From NCBI GenBank assembly GCA_017472285.1, contig JAFUQQ010000013.1:1-64000 (forward strand): 64,000 nucleotides of DNA, written 5' to 3'. A program made the position numbers and the translations under genes. The stretch comes from Clostridia bacterium (GTDB lineage Bacteria > Bacillota > Clostridia > Oscillospirales > CAG-272). Below, in pieces: positions 7,783 through 15,321 of this stretch; positions within the stretch are counted from its first letter, which is position 1; the number at the start of each line of letters is the position of its first letter. Below the pieces are notes generated by a model that saw only the letters and a list, made by a program, of their open reading frames with translations, made no database searches and had not been told where the DNA came from.

Positions 7783-8724
7783 ATGCCTCCCATTATTGCA
7801 ATTCTGATCGGTGCTGTGATCGTCATTACGATCATCGTTTGTATTTCCTGTATCAATATCGTACCGCAGGCGCGCGCTTACGTTGTTGAACGTCTTGGCG
7901 CGTATCACAAAACGTGGCAAACGGGTATTCATTTCCGTATTCCCTTTTTTGAAAGAATCTCGAAAAAGATTTCTTTGATGGAACAGGTTGCGGATTTCCA
8001 ACCGCAAGCCGTTATCACCAAAGATAATGTAAAGATGCAGATCGATACCGTTGTTTTCTATCAGATCACGGACTGCAAGCTCTACACGTACGGCGTGGAA
8101 TCCCCGATGGCGGCGATCGAAAACCTCACAGCCACCACTCTCCGTAATATCATCGGTGAACTTGAACTCGACAGTACGCTCACTTCTCGTGATATCATCA
8201 ATACCAAAATGCGCGCCATCCTTGACGAAGCCACAGACCCTTGGGGTATCAAGGTCAACCGCGTGGAACTCAAAAACATCATTCCGCCCCGTGAAATTCA
8301 GGATGCCATGGAAAAACAGATGAAAGCAGAACGCGAACGCCGTGAGCTGATTCTCCGCGCGGAAGGTGAAAAGAATTCCACCATCCTCGTTGCCGAAGGT
8401 AAAAAACAGGCAATGATCCTCGATGCCGAAGCGCAGAAGCAAAGACAGATTCTCCTTGCGGAAGCGGAAAAAGAATCCCGTATTCGTCAGGCAGAAGGTG
8501 AAGCGGAAGCGATCCTCAAAGTGCAAGAAGCAACCGCCGAAGGTATCAAACGCATCAACGAAGCCATGCCTTCCGATAAAGTCATCGCGATCAAGAGCCT
8601 CGAAACCTTTGAAAAAGTTGCCGACGGCAAAGCAACCAAGATCATCATCCCCAGCGAGATTCAATCCCTCGCATCCCTTACCGCAAGCCTGAAAGGCTTG
8701 ACGGAAGACGACAAACCCGAATAA
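7783..8724 (+). CDS. SPFH/Band 7 domain protein (stomatin-like)
   Basis: The 313-residue protein has one N-terminal membrane helix (residues about 2-22), a Band 7 domain (QARAYVVERLGAYHKTWQTG through about residue 190) and a long charged Glu/Ala/Lys-rich coiled coil (ERRELILRAEGEK, AEAQKQRQILLAEAEKES), as in the slipin/paraslipin group. The ATG at 7783 has AAAGGA eight bases upstream. It follows the NfeD-like partner, the standard arrangement. It is probably a membrane scaffold, and the client proteins are unknown. A clear terminator follows. Confidence 0.92.
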   Translation: MPPIIAILIGAVIVITIIVCISCINIVPQARAYVVERLGAYHKTWQTGIHFRIPFFERISKKISLMEQVADFQPQAVITKDNVKMQIDTVVFYQITDCKLYTYGVESPMAAIENLTATTLRNIIGELELDSTLTSRDIINTKMRAILDEATDPWGIKVNRVELKNIIPPREIQDAMEKQMKAERERRELILRAEGEKNSTILVAEGKKQAMILDAEAQKQRQILLAEAEKESRIRQAEGEAEAILKVQEATAEGIKRINEAMPSDKVIAIKSLETFEKVADGKATKIIIPSEIQSLASLTASLKGLTEDDKPE

Positions 8725-8726
8725 TC

Positions 8727-8765
8727 AAAAAAGACGGATTCCGCGGAATCCGTCTTTTAATTATT
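8727..8765 (+). terminator. Terminator of the SPFH gene
   Basis: AAAAGACGGATTCC-GC-GGAATCCGTCTTTT followed by AATTATTT lies just past the SPFH stop codon. Confidence 0.85.
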
Positions 8766-8831
8766 TGGATGTTCGGGATGCTGTCCCGAAACCTTCTATG
8801 TGGGGAGGGTTATTATTTTTGGAAATTGGAC

Positions 8832-8861
8832 TTGACGATGCGTGGATATTGGTGTTATAAT
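8832..8861 (+). promoter_or_regulatory. Promoter of the small toxin-like gene
   Basis: TTGACG (8832-8837), an 18-base spacer and TATAAT (8856-8861). Initiation about seven bases later would start the RNA at the GGAGTTACC leader repeat. Confidence 0.85.
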
Positions 8862-8868
8862 ATGCATC

Positions 8869-8947
8869 GGAGTTACCAATTTAACGGTGGCGGTTTCTTT
8901 CCTCGTTTCGAGGGAGGATGATCTTTGCTCCCTCGAAAGAGAGGGGG
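8869..8947 (+). promoter_or_regulatory. Structured leader sequestering the toxin ribosome binding site
   Basis: The leader contains an 11-bp stem, TTTCGAGGGAG (from 8906) pairing with CTCCCTCGAAA. Just outside it, CTTTCCTC (about 8897-8904) can pair with the GAGAGGGGG that forms the Shine-Dalgarno sequence (8939-8947). Its first part (8869-8907) is repeated in inverted form at 9101-9130. Confidence 0.55.
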
Positions 8948-8955
8948 TGATGTGC

Positions 8956-9099
8956 GTGTACATGACATATGAACAGTTTTTACTGTTTTGTACGTTTATA
9001 CTTGCGCTTTTATCGTATGTACATACGCTGTACATGAAAAATAATGATAAAAAAGATAACCGCCCAACTTCCCCAAGTTCCGGTTATCTTTTTAACTAG
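8956..9099 (+). CDS. Putative holin-like small toxin peptide (type I toxin candidate)
   Basis: The frame encodes 47 residues: a short start segment (VYMTYEQ), one hydrophobic helix (FLLFCTFILALLSYVHTLY) and a Lys/Asn/Asp-rich tail. The pattern MxxYE, then a helix with ALLSY, then basic residues resembles the putative holin-like toxins (Hol_Tox/Fst-like) of Firmicutes. GTG at 8956 is eight bases after GAGGGGG; ATG at 8950 and 8962 are alternatives. It has its own promoter and a structured leader, and a convergent RNA faces it. Oddly, the frame runs through the terminator hairpin (9055-9093) and the stop codon (9097-9099) lies just beyond the T run. The function is inferred from form only. Confidence 0.6.
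   Translation: MYMTYEQFLLFCTFILALLSYVHTLYMKNNDKKDNRPTSPSSGYLFN
9049..9093. terminator. Bidirectional terminator shared by the toxin and antisense RNAs
   Basis: GATAACCG (9055-9062) pairs with CGGTTATC (9081-9088), with an inner stem AACTT-CCCC-AAGTT. Five or six Ts follow on both strands. On the plus strand it lies inside the toxin reading frame. Confidence 0.8.
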
Positions 9100-9100
9100 C

Positions 9101-9130
9101 AACGAGGAAGAGACCGTCATCGGTAACTCC
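9101..9130 (-). repeat. Inverted copy of the toxin leader
   Basis: Read on the minus strand it begins GGAGTTACC and ends CTTCCTCGTT, matching 8869-8907 apart from a 9-10 base deletion and changes that keep G-U pairing. Both convergent RNAs would therefore start with the same leader sequence. Confidence 0.8.
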
Positions 9131-9139
9131 TTCACTTAT

Positions 9140-9168
9140 ATTTTATATCAAATGCGGGAAAAAGTCAA
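9140..9168 (-). promoter_or_regulatory. Promoter of the antisense RNA
   Basis: On the minus strand TTGACT (9168-9163), a 17-base spacer and TAAAAT (9145-9140). Confidence 0.75.
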
Positions 9169-9177
9169 TATGGTTTA

Positions 9178-9214
9178 TAAAAATCAGGAGGATTTTCATC
9201 CTCCTGATTTTTAT
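9178..9214. terminator. Terminator of the rubrerythrin gene (bidirectional)
   Basis: AAAATCAGGAGGA pairs with TCCTCCTGATTTTT around TTTTCA. It lies just past the rubrerythrin stop on the minus strand. Confidence 0.8.
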
Positions 9215-9224
9215 AAAGTGAATA

Positions 9225-9764
9225 TTAATAGTTTTCTGCTTTGATCTGGAAATAGCTCTGAGGATGTGCGCAAACGGGGCAGAGCTGAGGAGCTTTCTTG
9301 CCGACCATGATATGACCGCAGTTGGAGCACTGCCATACCATATCGCCTTCGCGGGAGAATACGATACCGTCTTCGATATTTGCGAGGAGTTTGCGATAAC
9401 GTGCTTCATGTTCTGCTTCGATCTTTCCGACCATTTCAAAGAGAGCGGCGATTCTGGTGAAGCCTTCTGCTTTTGCATCTTCGGCGAAACCTTTGTACAT
9501 ATCGGTCCATTCGTAATTTTCGCCCGCTGCCGCATCCTTGAGGTTTGCCATTGTATCGGGAACACCGCCGTCATGAAGGAGTTTGAACCAGATCTTTGCG
9601 TGTTCTTTTTCGTTCTTTGCCGTTTCTTCAAAGAGTTCACCGATCTGAACGTAACCGTCCTTCTTTGCTTTGGAAGCGTAATAACCGTATTTGGTATATG
9701 CCTGCGATTCGCCTGCAAACGCTGCCATCAAATTCGCTTCTGTTTTTGTGCCTTTGAGTTCCAT
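9225..9764 (-). CDS. Rubrerythrin
   Basis: Rubrerythrin is a peroxidase that protects anaerobes from hydrogen peroxide, taking electrons through its rubredoxin-like domain. The 179-residue protein has a diiron four-helix domain with the ExxH motifs EKEH (near 53) and EAEH (near 117), and a C-terminal rubredoxin-like iron site with CSNCGH and CPVCAH. AAGGAG lies at good spacing before the ATG. It is 48 bases downstream of the lyase-like gene, with a small GCCGTTATAAACGGC palindrome between them. It could share that transcript or have its own promoter. Confidence 0.96.
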   Translation of the reverse strand: MELKGTKTEANLMAAFAGESQAYTKYGYYASKAKKDGYVQIGELFEETAKNEKEHAKIWFKLLHDGGVPDTMANLKDAAAGENYEWTDMYKGFAEDAKAEGFTRIAALFEMVGKIEAEHEARYRKLLANIEDGIVFSREGDMVWQCSNCGHIMVGKKAPQLCPVCAHPQSYFQIKAENY

Positions 9765-9812
9765 AATGTGTCTCCTTTTCCGCCGTTTATAACGGCTTTA
9801 TATTTTTTAAAA

Positions 9813-11504
9813 TTATTCTTTAGGCAGTTCATCGAAAAGATGCTTCATACGGATGGTGACAGAGGATTCTTGCGGTGTGAATTCCGTCAGTGCCAACGTG
9901 AATTTCTTCTGGTCAGCGGGGAAGGAACCGCGCATCGTTTCACCGTAAGTATGTTTCATGAAACCGCCTTCGATTTCAAAATATTGAGAACCGTTGATAA
10001 AATATCTTGCGTTTCCGTTCAGATATGCATATGTACCGGCTTTGGGGGAGATGGCAATGCTGTCCGTCAGGAGCTTGCCGCCGACGGGAAGAATGATCTC
10101 GAATTTCGTGGGAACGGCATCGCAACCGTTTGCGCGGAAATCAAAGCGGATACCGTCTTCAAGGATATGGATATCGATCTCTCTGTGGAGGTTCTGGATA
10201 TTGATCGTGTCACGTTTGGAATGATCCATTCTGCGCCAATCGGAAGTTTCCGGTTTTTCGGCAAGCGTGGAACGATAGCCTGCTTTTTCGTCACCGATCA
10301 GACGGAACCCGTCTTCGATCTCGACGATTCGGTTGGCGCGGAAGGGCGAATGAGGATCGCCGAAGAACGAGCCTGCATAACGGAATTGTACGATGGATGA
10401 ACCGTAATTGAGCTGACAGAAAACGGGATGGCGCGTACAGAGCGCGGTGACTGTCGCATTCAGCTCGGGTTTATAAATTCTTGCGATACGGCTATGGGGA
10501 AGGAAAACGGTCTGATCTTTTGCGGGTGCCTTCGGAATGATCTTTTCAAATTTTTCTTCTTCTTCGGGATGGAGCAGAGAATAGATGATGAGATAATGAT
10601 AATGCTGACCGTATTTTTTGAGGTATTCATCATAATACGTGTCTGCCATATAAGCAAATTCGGGATTTTCATCGCGGAGCGCGAGGATCGCATAATAGGG
10701 ATAATATTTCGCAATGGAATATTCGCCGCCCATATCCCAACGGGTAGAGTTAAGTGTATTGATGGTATGATCCGGCTCGATGAAGCTGAACATCAGGTTC
10801 AGATTACGTCTGGGGGGGCAATAATATGCGTCGTTGCCCGAAAATTCTGCCCAGACAAGAAAAGAATAATCGCAAATGATATTATAAGATCCCGTGGAAC
10901 GCTCGGTATATTCACCGCATTCATCGCAGTCGATGCCTTCCATCAGGAATTTATCGATGGTCGCCTGATATTTGGGATCTTTGATAAAATGATAAACGAT
11001 GGATAGCGCGGAGCAGATGACCCAACGGTGATTGGGTGTATGGAAACCGAGAGTTGCCATCGCATCGCCCATACGTTTCATAATTTCGAGATATTTATTG
11101 AAAAGCTTGTCCTCAAGGGGAGTGTGTTCGGTATATCGTTCAATGAGCGCGGCGGGTGCTAACAATCCTTGCGCGTGGAATGCGGTCTGCGCGGGGTCGT
11201 GGAAATTGGTCACGGCAAGATCGGCAGAGCCGTCTTCATGCAGATAGGCTTCATACATACAAAGGGATTCATACGCGTATTCCAGCATTTTTTCATCACG
11301 GTAATGCGGCGTACCTTTCGTATAATAAGCGATGACGAGCATAATGGATTGCGAACCGAGATACATACCGTCCGGAACACCGCTTACGGCTGTATTGAGC
11401 CAGGTGTCATCAAGAACGGGATCTTTATGCATCTTGTGGGTCTTGATGTAATCATCCGTTTTGCTACAAACGAAATCTCTGAAAAGCTGGTAATGGTTTC
11501 TCAT
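9813..11504 (-). CDS. Putative heparinase II/III-like or polysaccharide lyase-like protein
   Basis: The 563-residue protein has no signal peptide, so it is probably cytoplasmic. The N-terminal 330 residues are helix-rich with aromatic and acidic motifs (TPNHRWV, TRWDMGGEY) of the kind seen in alpha/alpha-toroid lyases. The rest looks beta-rich, with short motifs such as GDEKAGYRSTLAEKPETSDW and FEIEGGFMKHTYGET. This two-domain layout recalls heparinase II/III-type enzymes, but I cannot assign a substrate. The start at 11504 has AAGGAGGG upstream, and a good promoter lies a further 40 bases back. The function is tentative. Confidence 0.75.
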   Translation of the reverse strand: MRNHYQLFRDFVCSKTDDYIKTHKMHKDPVLDDTWLNTAVSGVPDGMYLGSQSIMLVIAYYTKGTPHYRDEKMLEYAYESLCMYEAYLHEDGSADLAVTNFHDPAQTAFHAQGLLAPAALIERYTEHTPLEDKLFNKYLEIMKRMGDAMATLGFHTPNHRWVICSALSIVYHFIKDPKYQATIDKFLMEGIDCDECGEYTERSTGSYNIICDYSFLVWAEFSGNDAYYCPPRRNLNLMFSFIEPDHTINTLNSTRWDMGGEYSIAKYYPYYAILALRDENPEFAYMADTYYDEYLKKYGQHYHYLIIYSLLHPEEEEKFEKIIPKAPAKDQTVFLPHSRIARIYKPELNATVTALCTRHPVFCQLNYGSSIVQFRYAGSFFGDPHSPFRANRIVEIEDGFRLIGDEKAGYRSTLAEKPETSDWRRMDHSKRDTINIQNLHREIDIHILEDGIRFDFRANGCDAVPTKFEIILPVGGKLLTDSIAISPKAGTYAYLNGNARYFINGSQYFEIEGGFMKHTYGETMRGSFPADQKKFTLALTEFTPQESSVTIRMKHLFDELPKE

Positions 11505-11541
11505 AAACGAGTACCCTCCTTCAATTTGTCTTTTCGCAAGC

Positions 11542-11570
11542 ATTTTACCATATCGAAAGAGAATAGTCAA
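11542..11570 (-). promoter_or_regulatory. Promoter of the lyase-like gene
   Basis: On the minus strand TTGACT (11570-11565), a 17-base spacer and TAAAAT (11547-11542), about 38 bases before the start codon. Confidence 0.8.
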
Positions 11571-11647
11571 TGACATGAGAGAACTTTTTTGTATAAAATT
11601 GCTGTATACGGTAGAAAAAATCTTGCCGTACACAGCAGAAAGATGGT

Positions 11648-12058
11648 TTACGCAGTCACAGTCGGCGGGATTTCTTCTGCGTTTGTATTGGCAGCAACGG
11701 CATGCGGTTCGGGTGTACCCAAGCCGAAGCTGATGGTGATGGCGGTATTGACCTTTTGCATAAGTACGTCGTCAATATGTCCCATTTTTTCACGCAAACG
11801 GGTCTTGTCAATGGTGCGGATCTGTTCCAGAAGGATCACGGAATCCTTGACGAGTCCGAAGCGTTCGGCATATACGTCAATATGCGTAGGTAATTTCGCC
11901 TTTCCCAGACGGCTGGTGATGGCGGCGGCAATCACGGTCGGGCTATGTTTATTTCCAATGTCATTTTGTACGATCAGAACCGGTCGGAGTCCGCCTTGCT
12001 CACTGCCGACGACAGGGCTGAGGTCTGCGTAATAAATATCTCCGCGTTTGATGGTCAA
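11648..12058 (-). CDS. MazF/PemK-family endoribonuclease toxin (EndoA/NdoA type)
   Basis: EndoA cleaves mRNA at specific short sites (UACAU in Bacillus). The sequence is very close to the Bacillus NdoA pattern: [38 protein letters not shown] and [11 protein letters not shown]. The first in-frame start is TTG at 12058, and an in-frame stop lies three codons upstream. The ribosome binding site is weak, which suggests low expression. The last 25 residues extend beyond the typical NdoA length. The MazE-like antitoxin gene usually sits directly upstream, but none is present in 12059-12361. Confidence 0.92.
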   Translation of the reverse strand: MTIKRGDIYYADLSPVVGSEQGGLRPVLIVQNDIGNKHSPTVIAAAITSRLGKAKLPTHIDVYAERFGLVKDSVILLEQIRTIDKTRLREKMGHIDDVLMQKVNTAITISFGLGTPEPHAVAANTNAEEIPPTVTA

Positions 12059-12361
12059 TTTGGCTCACTCTTTCTTTTTTAAAACTTTCATTTTCTTGTA
12101 TGTGAAGAAAATGCGGAAGGTGTTTCTCCGCTTTCTGATCTTATTTTTGACAGCTTCCCCTGTCCTTAATCAAACAAAAACAGAGAAACACCTTTCCTAT
12201 ACTCATAGTATTTCCTCAAATCCGATTTTGATACAACGATATCATATCTCCGCCCAAATTCCTCAGAGTGCACAGTGAAAGTTTTGAAAGATTTTCAAGA
12301 AAACTTTTTCAAAAGTTTTCTTGAAGCAGGTATGGGCGGCAGCCCATCGTAAGGCAGCCCG
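12059..12361. other. Intergenic region between enolase and mazF
   Basis: No antitoxin-like reading frame is seen. The region has a long imperfect hairpin GAAGGTGTTTCTC ... GAGAAACACCTTTC (about 12116-12200) and the dispersed hairpin at 12294-12325. Next to the enolase stop is a short ATGGGC/GCCCAT palindrome. No strong promoter could be fixed. Confidence 0.6.
12279..12325 (-). repeat. Dispersed hairpin repeat behind enolase
   Basis: TTCAAGAAAACTTTTT pairs with AAAAGTTTTCTTGAA. It is a close relative of the copy at 2430-2481 behind folD. Confidence 0.75.
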
Positions 12362-13603
12362 TCATAACGTATGCGCGATTTTCAGCAGGCGGTTGTATTT
12401 GGCAACGCGCTCACCGCGCGCGGGTGCGCCGGCTTTGAGATAGGGTGCGCCGACGGCAAGGGCGATATCAGAAATAAAGGTGTCGGCGGTTTCACCGGAA
12501 CGGTGAGAAATGATGGGGGCATAGCCGTTTTGCTGCGCCAGATGGATGGTATCGAGGGTTTCCGTCAGTGTTCCGACTTGATTGGGCTTGATGAGGATCG
12601 CGTTGGCAAGGTCTTTTTCGATGCCTGCGGCAAGACGGGATGTGTTGGTCACGAAAAGATCGTCACCGACAAGAAGCGTTTTTTTGCCAAGTTTTTCTGT
12701 GATATATTTCCAGCCTTCTTCATCGTTTTCACCGAGCGGATCTTCGATGGAAAGGATGGGATAGCGTTCCAGATAACCGTCAAATTGCTCCGTTAGCTCT
12801 TTTGCCGAGCGTTTTATTTTGCGTTTGGGGAGCTGATATGCGTTTCCTTTTGCCCATTCGCTTGCGGCAACGTCAAGGGAAATTTTAACCGTTTCCGTAT
12901 CATAACCTGCCGTGCGGATGGCTTCCAGAAGAAATTCTATGGCATCTTCATCGCTTTGCAGATTCGGCGCGAAACCGCCTTCGTCACCGACGGCAGAGGA
13001 AAGACCGCCGCGTTTCAGGAGACTGCCGAGCGTATGATAAATCTCACAGCCGATGCGTACCGCTTCCGCAAAAGAAGATGCGCCGACGGGGACGATCATA
13101 AATTCCTGAATATCGATATTGTTATCGGCATGACGGCCGCCGTTCAGGACGTTCATCATGGGACAGGGAAAGCGTTTTGCACCGTAAATACCGCCGAGAT
13201 AGCGATAAAGGGGCATTTCATAGGCATTTGCGGCGGCACGGGCGGCGGCAAGCGATACGGCAAGGATGGCATTTGCGCCGAGATTGTGTTTGTTTTTGCT
13301 TCCGTCAAGCTCGATGAGTTTTTCGTCGAGCTTTCTTTGTGCGCTTGCGTCAAAATTTCGGATGGCGGGAGAGATCGTTTCTTCGATATCACGGCAGACG
13401 GTTTGTGTGCCTTTTCCGAAATATCGCGCGGTGTCACCGTCGCGCCGTTCGTATGCTTCGCCTTCTCCTGTGGATGCGCCCGAGGGGACGGATGCCGTGC
13501 CGCACGCGCCGCCTTCCAGAGAAAGATGTACGCTGACGGTTGGATTCCCGCGGGAATCGAGTGTTTCAAACGCGGTCACAGAGGTGATTTTTTTGCTTGT
13601 CAT
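12362..13603 (-). CDS. eno: Enolase
   Basis: Enolase converts 2-phosphoglycerate to phosphoenolpyruvate in glycolysis. From the chosen start (MTSKKITSV) it has 413 residues, slightly shorter than many bacterial enolases. Key motifs are present: SGASTGEGEAYERRDGD, GDEGGFAPN with the catalytic region, the metal-site segment SIEDPLGENDE, LLVGDDLFVTN, the lysine motif LIKPNQVGT and ISHRSGET. The end of the barrel reads KAGAPARGERVAKYNRLL, where many enolases have IKTGAP-RSERVAKYN. Two ATGs compete. AAAGGA is ten bases before the second (13603) and too close to the first (13612). Confidence 0.96.
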   Translation of the reverse strand: MTSKKITSVTAFETLDSRGNPTVSVHLSLEGGACGTASVPSGASTGEGEAYERRDGDTARYFGKGTQTVCRDIEETISPAIRNFDASAQRKLDEKLIELDGSKNKHNLGANAILAVSLAAARAAANAYEMPLYRYLGGIYGAKRFPCPMMNVLNGGRHADNNIDIQEFMIVPVGASSFAEAVRIGCEIYHTLGSLLKRGGLSSAVGDEGGFAPNLQSDEDAIEFLLEAIRTAGYDTETVKISLDVAASEWAKGNAYQLPKRKIKRSAKELTEQFDGYLERYPILSIEDPLGENDEEGWKYITEKLGKKTLLVGDDLFVTNTSRLAAGIEKDLANAILIKPNQVGTLTETLDTIHLAQQNGYAPIISHRSGETADTFISDIALAVGAPYLKAGAPARGERVAKYNRLLKIAHTL

Positions 13604-13659
13604 AGGCTTCATATCCTTTCTTTGATCGTTTAAAACGTGATTGGACTTGCCTCTTTTGC

Positions 13660-13689
13660 ATATTATGAATATAAAAACAGGGGGAACAA
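13660..13689 (-). promoter_or_regulatory. Promoter of enolase
   Basis: On the minus strand TTGTTC (13689-13684), an 18-base spacer and TAATAT (13665-13660). Confidence 0.6.
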
Positions 13690-13730
13690 CGAATCATAAC
13701 TGTGAAAAGGGACAAAAAATTTTTAAAGAC

Positions 13731-13759
13731 TTGATTTTTTTTTCAATCTGTGATATACT
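13731..13759 (+). promoter_or_regulatory. Promoter of the pyroglutamyl peptidase gene
   Basis: TTGATT (13731-13736), a 17-base spacer and TATACT (13754-13759). The leader before the start codon is about 130 bases. Confidence 0.8.
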
Positions 13760-13897
13760 CATAAACAATTAAAGTGGCTATGTATAGCATTCAAAAAAAT
13801 GCGTCGGATTATACTCTTTTTCACGATTTTATTGTTGCTCCTGAACAAATTTTCGCCGTGTTTTTTGACTCAAGTGAAAAGAAAAGGAAGAAATTTT

Positions 13898-14509
13898 ATG
13901 AAAAAGAAAATTCTTGTGACCGGTTTTGAGCCGTTCGGCGGCGATACGAGAAATCCTTCCGGAGAGGCGGTGATTGCCCTTCCTTCTTCCGAAGATTATG
14001 AAATGGGTAAGCTCATTCTGCCTGTTTCATGGAAGCGTGCCTTCCCTGAGATCGAAAAAGCATGGGATGCATGGAAGCCCGATGCGCTTCTGATGGTCGG
14101 TCTTGCGGCAGGTGCGAGTGCGATCCGTATTGAACGCGTTGGTATCAATCTTTGCGGCGCGACAAAAGATATCGACGGTCTTTATGCGGACGGTACGGAG
14201 GATAGTTGCGCGGAAAAACCGATCCTTGCGGATGCGCCCGATGCGTTTTTTGTGACTTATGATGAAAAAAAGATTCTTGATGCTTTAAAAAAAGCGGAAA
14301 TTCCCGCGAAATATTCTTATTCGGCAGGTACATATATCTGTAATTATTTACTCTATTCTTCTCTTGCCAAGAGAAAAAGAGAAGATGCCGATATGCAGAT
14401 CGGTTTTATTCACGTTCCTTATGCGGAAGGTCAGAGAGAAGATTTCCCCTCGATGCCGCTCGATACGATCGTATCCGCACTGGAGACCGTTCTGTCCGAA
14501 ATGTTTTGA
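13898..14509 (+). CDS. pcp: Pyrrolidone-carboxylate (pyroglutamyl) peptidase, C15 family
   Basis: This enzyme removes N-terminal pyroglutamate from peptides in the cytoplasm. The 203-residue protein has the family's opening ILVTGFEPFGGD-RNPS, the glutamate region VGLAAGASAIRIERVGIN, the catalytic cysteine in SAGTYICNYLLY and the catalytic histidine in IGFIHVPY. The start at 13898 has AAAAGGAAG upstream. A longer in-frame reading with a hydrophobic start (13799) exists but lacks a ribosome binding site and is rejected. The lipoprotein-like gene follows 24 bases later, probably in the same transcript. Confidence 0.94.
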   Translation: MKKKILVTGFEPFGGDTRNPSGEAVIALPSSEDYEMGKLILPVSWKRAFPEIEKAWDAWKPDALLMVGLAAGASAIRIERVGINLCGATKDIDGLYADGTEDSCAEKPILADAPDAFFVTYDEKKILDALKKAEIPAKYSYSAGTYICNYLLYSSLAKRKREDADMQIGFIHVPYAEGQREDFPSMPLDTIVSALETVLSEMF

Positions 14510-14533
14510 AATTTGTGAAAGGTTGGTATCACC

Positions 14534-15271
14534 ATGAAAATGGCAAAGATCATTACTGCAATTGCATTATTTTTAGGACTGATTCTCGTTGGTGTTGCCT
14601 GTTCCGCATCCGATAAGGTGGAAACACAGGTATATGATTATCTGGATAAAAAATATGACGGTCTTAAGTTTGAGATCAAAGGATATACACAGGATAAATC
14701 CATGAGCGGACGCTATGAAGTCGAAGTGCTTTGTAAAGAAACGGGTGTTTCTTTTATGGTTTATCATACCCCCATCATGACGACGGATAGTTATGCCGTC
14801 GCGCAGGCAAATGCTTATATGGATGACGATTTGCATGAGATTCTCGGCGCAGCTTGGGATCTTGCAAACGTGGAATTCATCCAATGGCAAGATCATTTCG
14901 CTGAAGAAAGCACAGGTTACAAATTCCGTGAAGTCGATATGGCGGGCATTCCGTATAATCCGTACAATCTGACGGAAATTTACCGCGTGAAATTAAAAGA
15001 TATCAAAAATCCCAACGATGCCGCGCAATGCGTGGATATGGTCATCACGGTTCTGAATACGAAGGGTATTTCTCTTGAAAAGATTACGTTTGAATTTGTC
15101 CTCGGAGAAGATACCATCCTCTTTACGACCGATACCGATACCGTTCTCGGTACGACTTACGATATTCTCGAAATCCTTTTCACCCGTGTCAATTCCAATG
15201 AGGATGAGGGTAATCTTTTCTATCGCAATCCCGATTCCAAAGCAAAAATCATCGAATATTTCAAGCCTTGA
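14534..15271 (+). CDS. Putative lipoprotein of unknown function
   Basis: The 245-residue protein starts with a lysine and a hydrophobic segment (AKIITAIALFLGLILVG) ending VACSAS. This looks like a lipoprotein signal, although the residue three before Cys is Gly rather than Leu/Val, so it could also be an anchored protein. The rest is soluble, with DKVETQVYDYLDKKYDGLKF near the mature start, and repeated Asp/Thr-rich strands. I do not recognise the family. It lies directly after pcp and ends at a strong bidirectional terminator. Confidence 0.8.
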   Translation: MKMAKIITAIALFLGLILVGVACSASDKVETQVYDYLDKKYDGLKFEIKGYTQDKSMSGRYEVEVLCKETGVSFMVYHTPIMTTDSYAVAQANAYMDDDLHEILGAAWDLANVEFIQWQDHFAEESTGYKFREVDMAGIPYNPYNLTEIYRVKLKDIKNPNDAAQCVDMVITVLNTKGISLEKITFEFVLGEDTILFTTDTDTVLGTTYDILEILFTRVNSNEDEGNLFYRNPDSKAKIIEYFKP

Positions 15272-15275
15272 TAGG

Positions 15276-15310
15276 AAAAAGAGCGTTGCTTCGGCAACGC
15301 TCTTTTTCGT
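15276..15310. terminator. Bidirectional terminator
   Basis: AAAAAGAGCGTTGC-TTCG-GCAACGCTCTTTTT separates the plus-strand lipoprotein gene from the converging peptidoglycan-binding gene. Confidence 0.88.
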
Positions 15311-15321
15311 TATAACTTTAT

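Larger units (their letters stand above)
9047..9133 (-). ncRNA. Candidate antisense antitoxin RNA
   Basis: A strong minus-strand promoter (9140-9168) would start an RNA near 9133 that runs into the toxin gene's 3' end and stops at the shared bidirectional terminator, giving about 85 bases. It is perfectly complementary to the 3' end of the toxin reading frame, and its terminator loop GGGG faces CCCC in the toxin RNA. No open reading frame is apparent. The arrangement matches known type I antitoxins but is inferred from sequence alone. Confidence 0.55.

Noticed and set aside
8842..8955. GTG start at 8842 for the small toxin-like peptide
   Set aside because: That codon lies between the -35 and -10 boxes of the promoter, so it cannot be translated from this transcript.
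13799..13897. Hydrophobic N-terminal extension of pyroglutamyl peptidase (a possible signal peptide)
   Set aside because: No ribosome binding site is present, and the family start motif with a good ribosome binding site begins at 13898.
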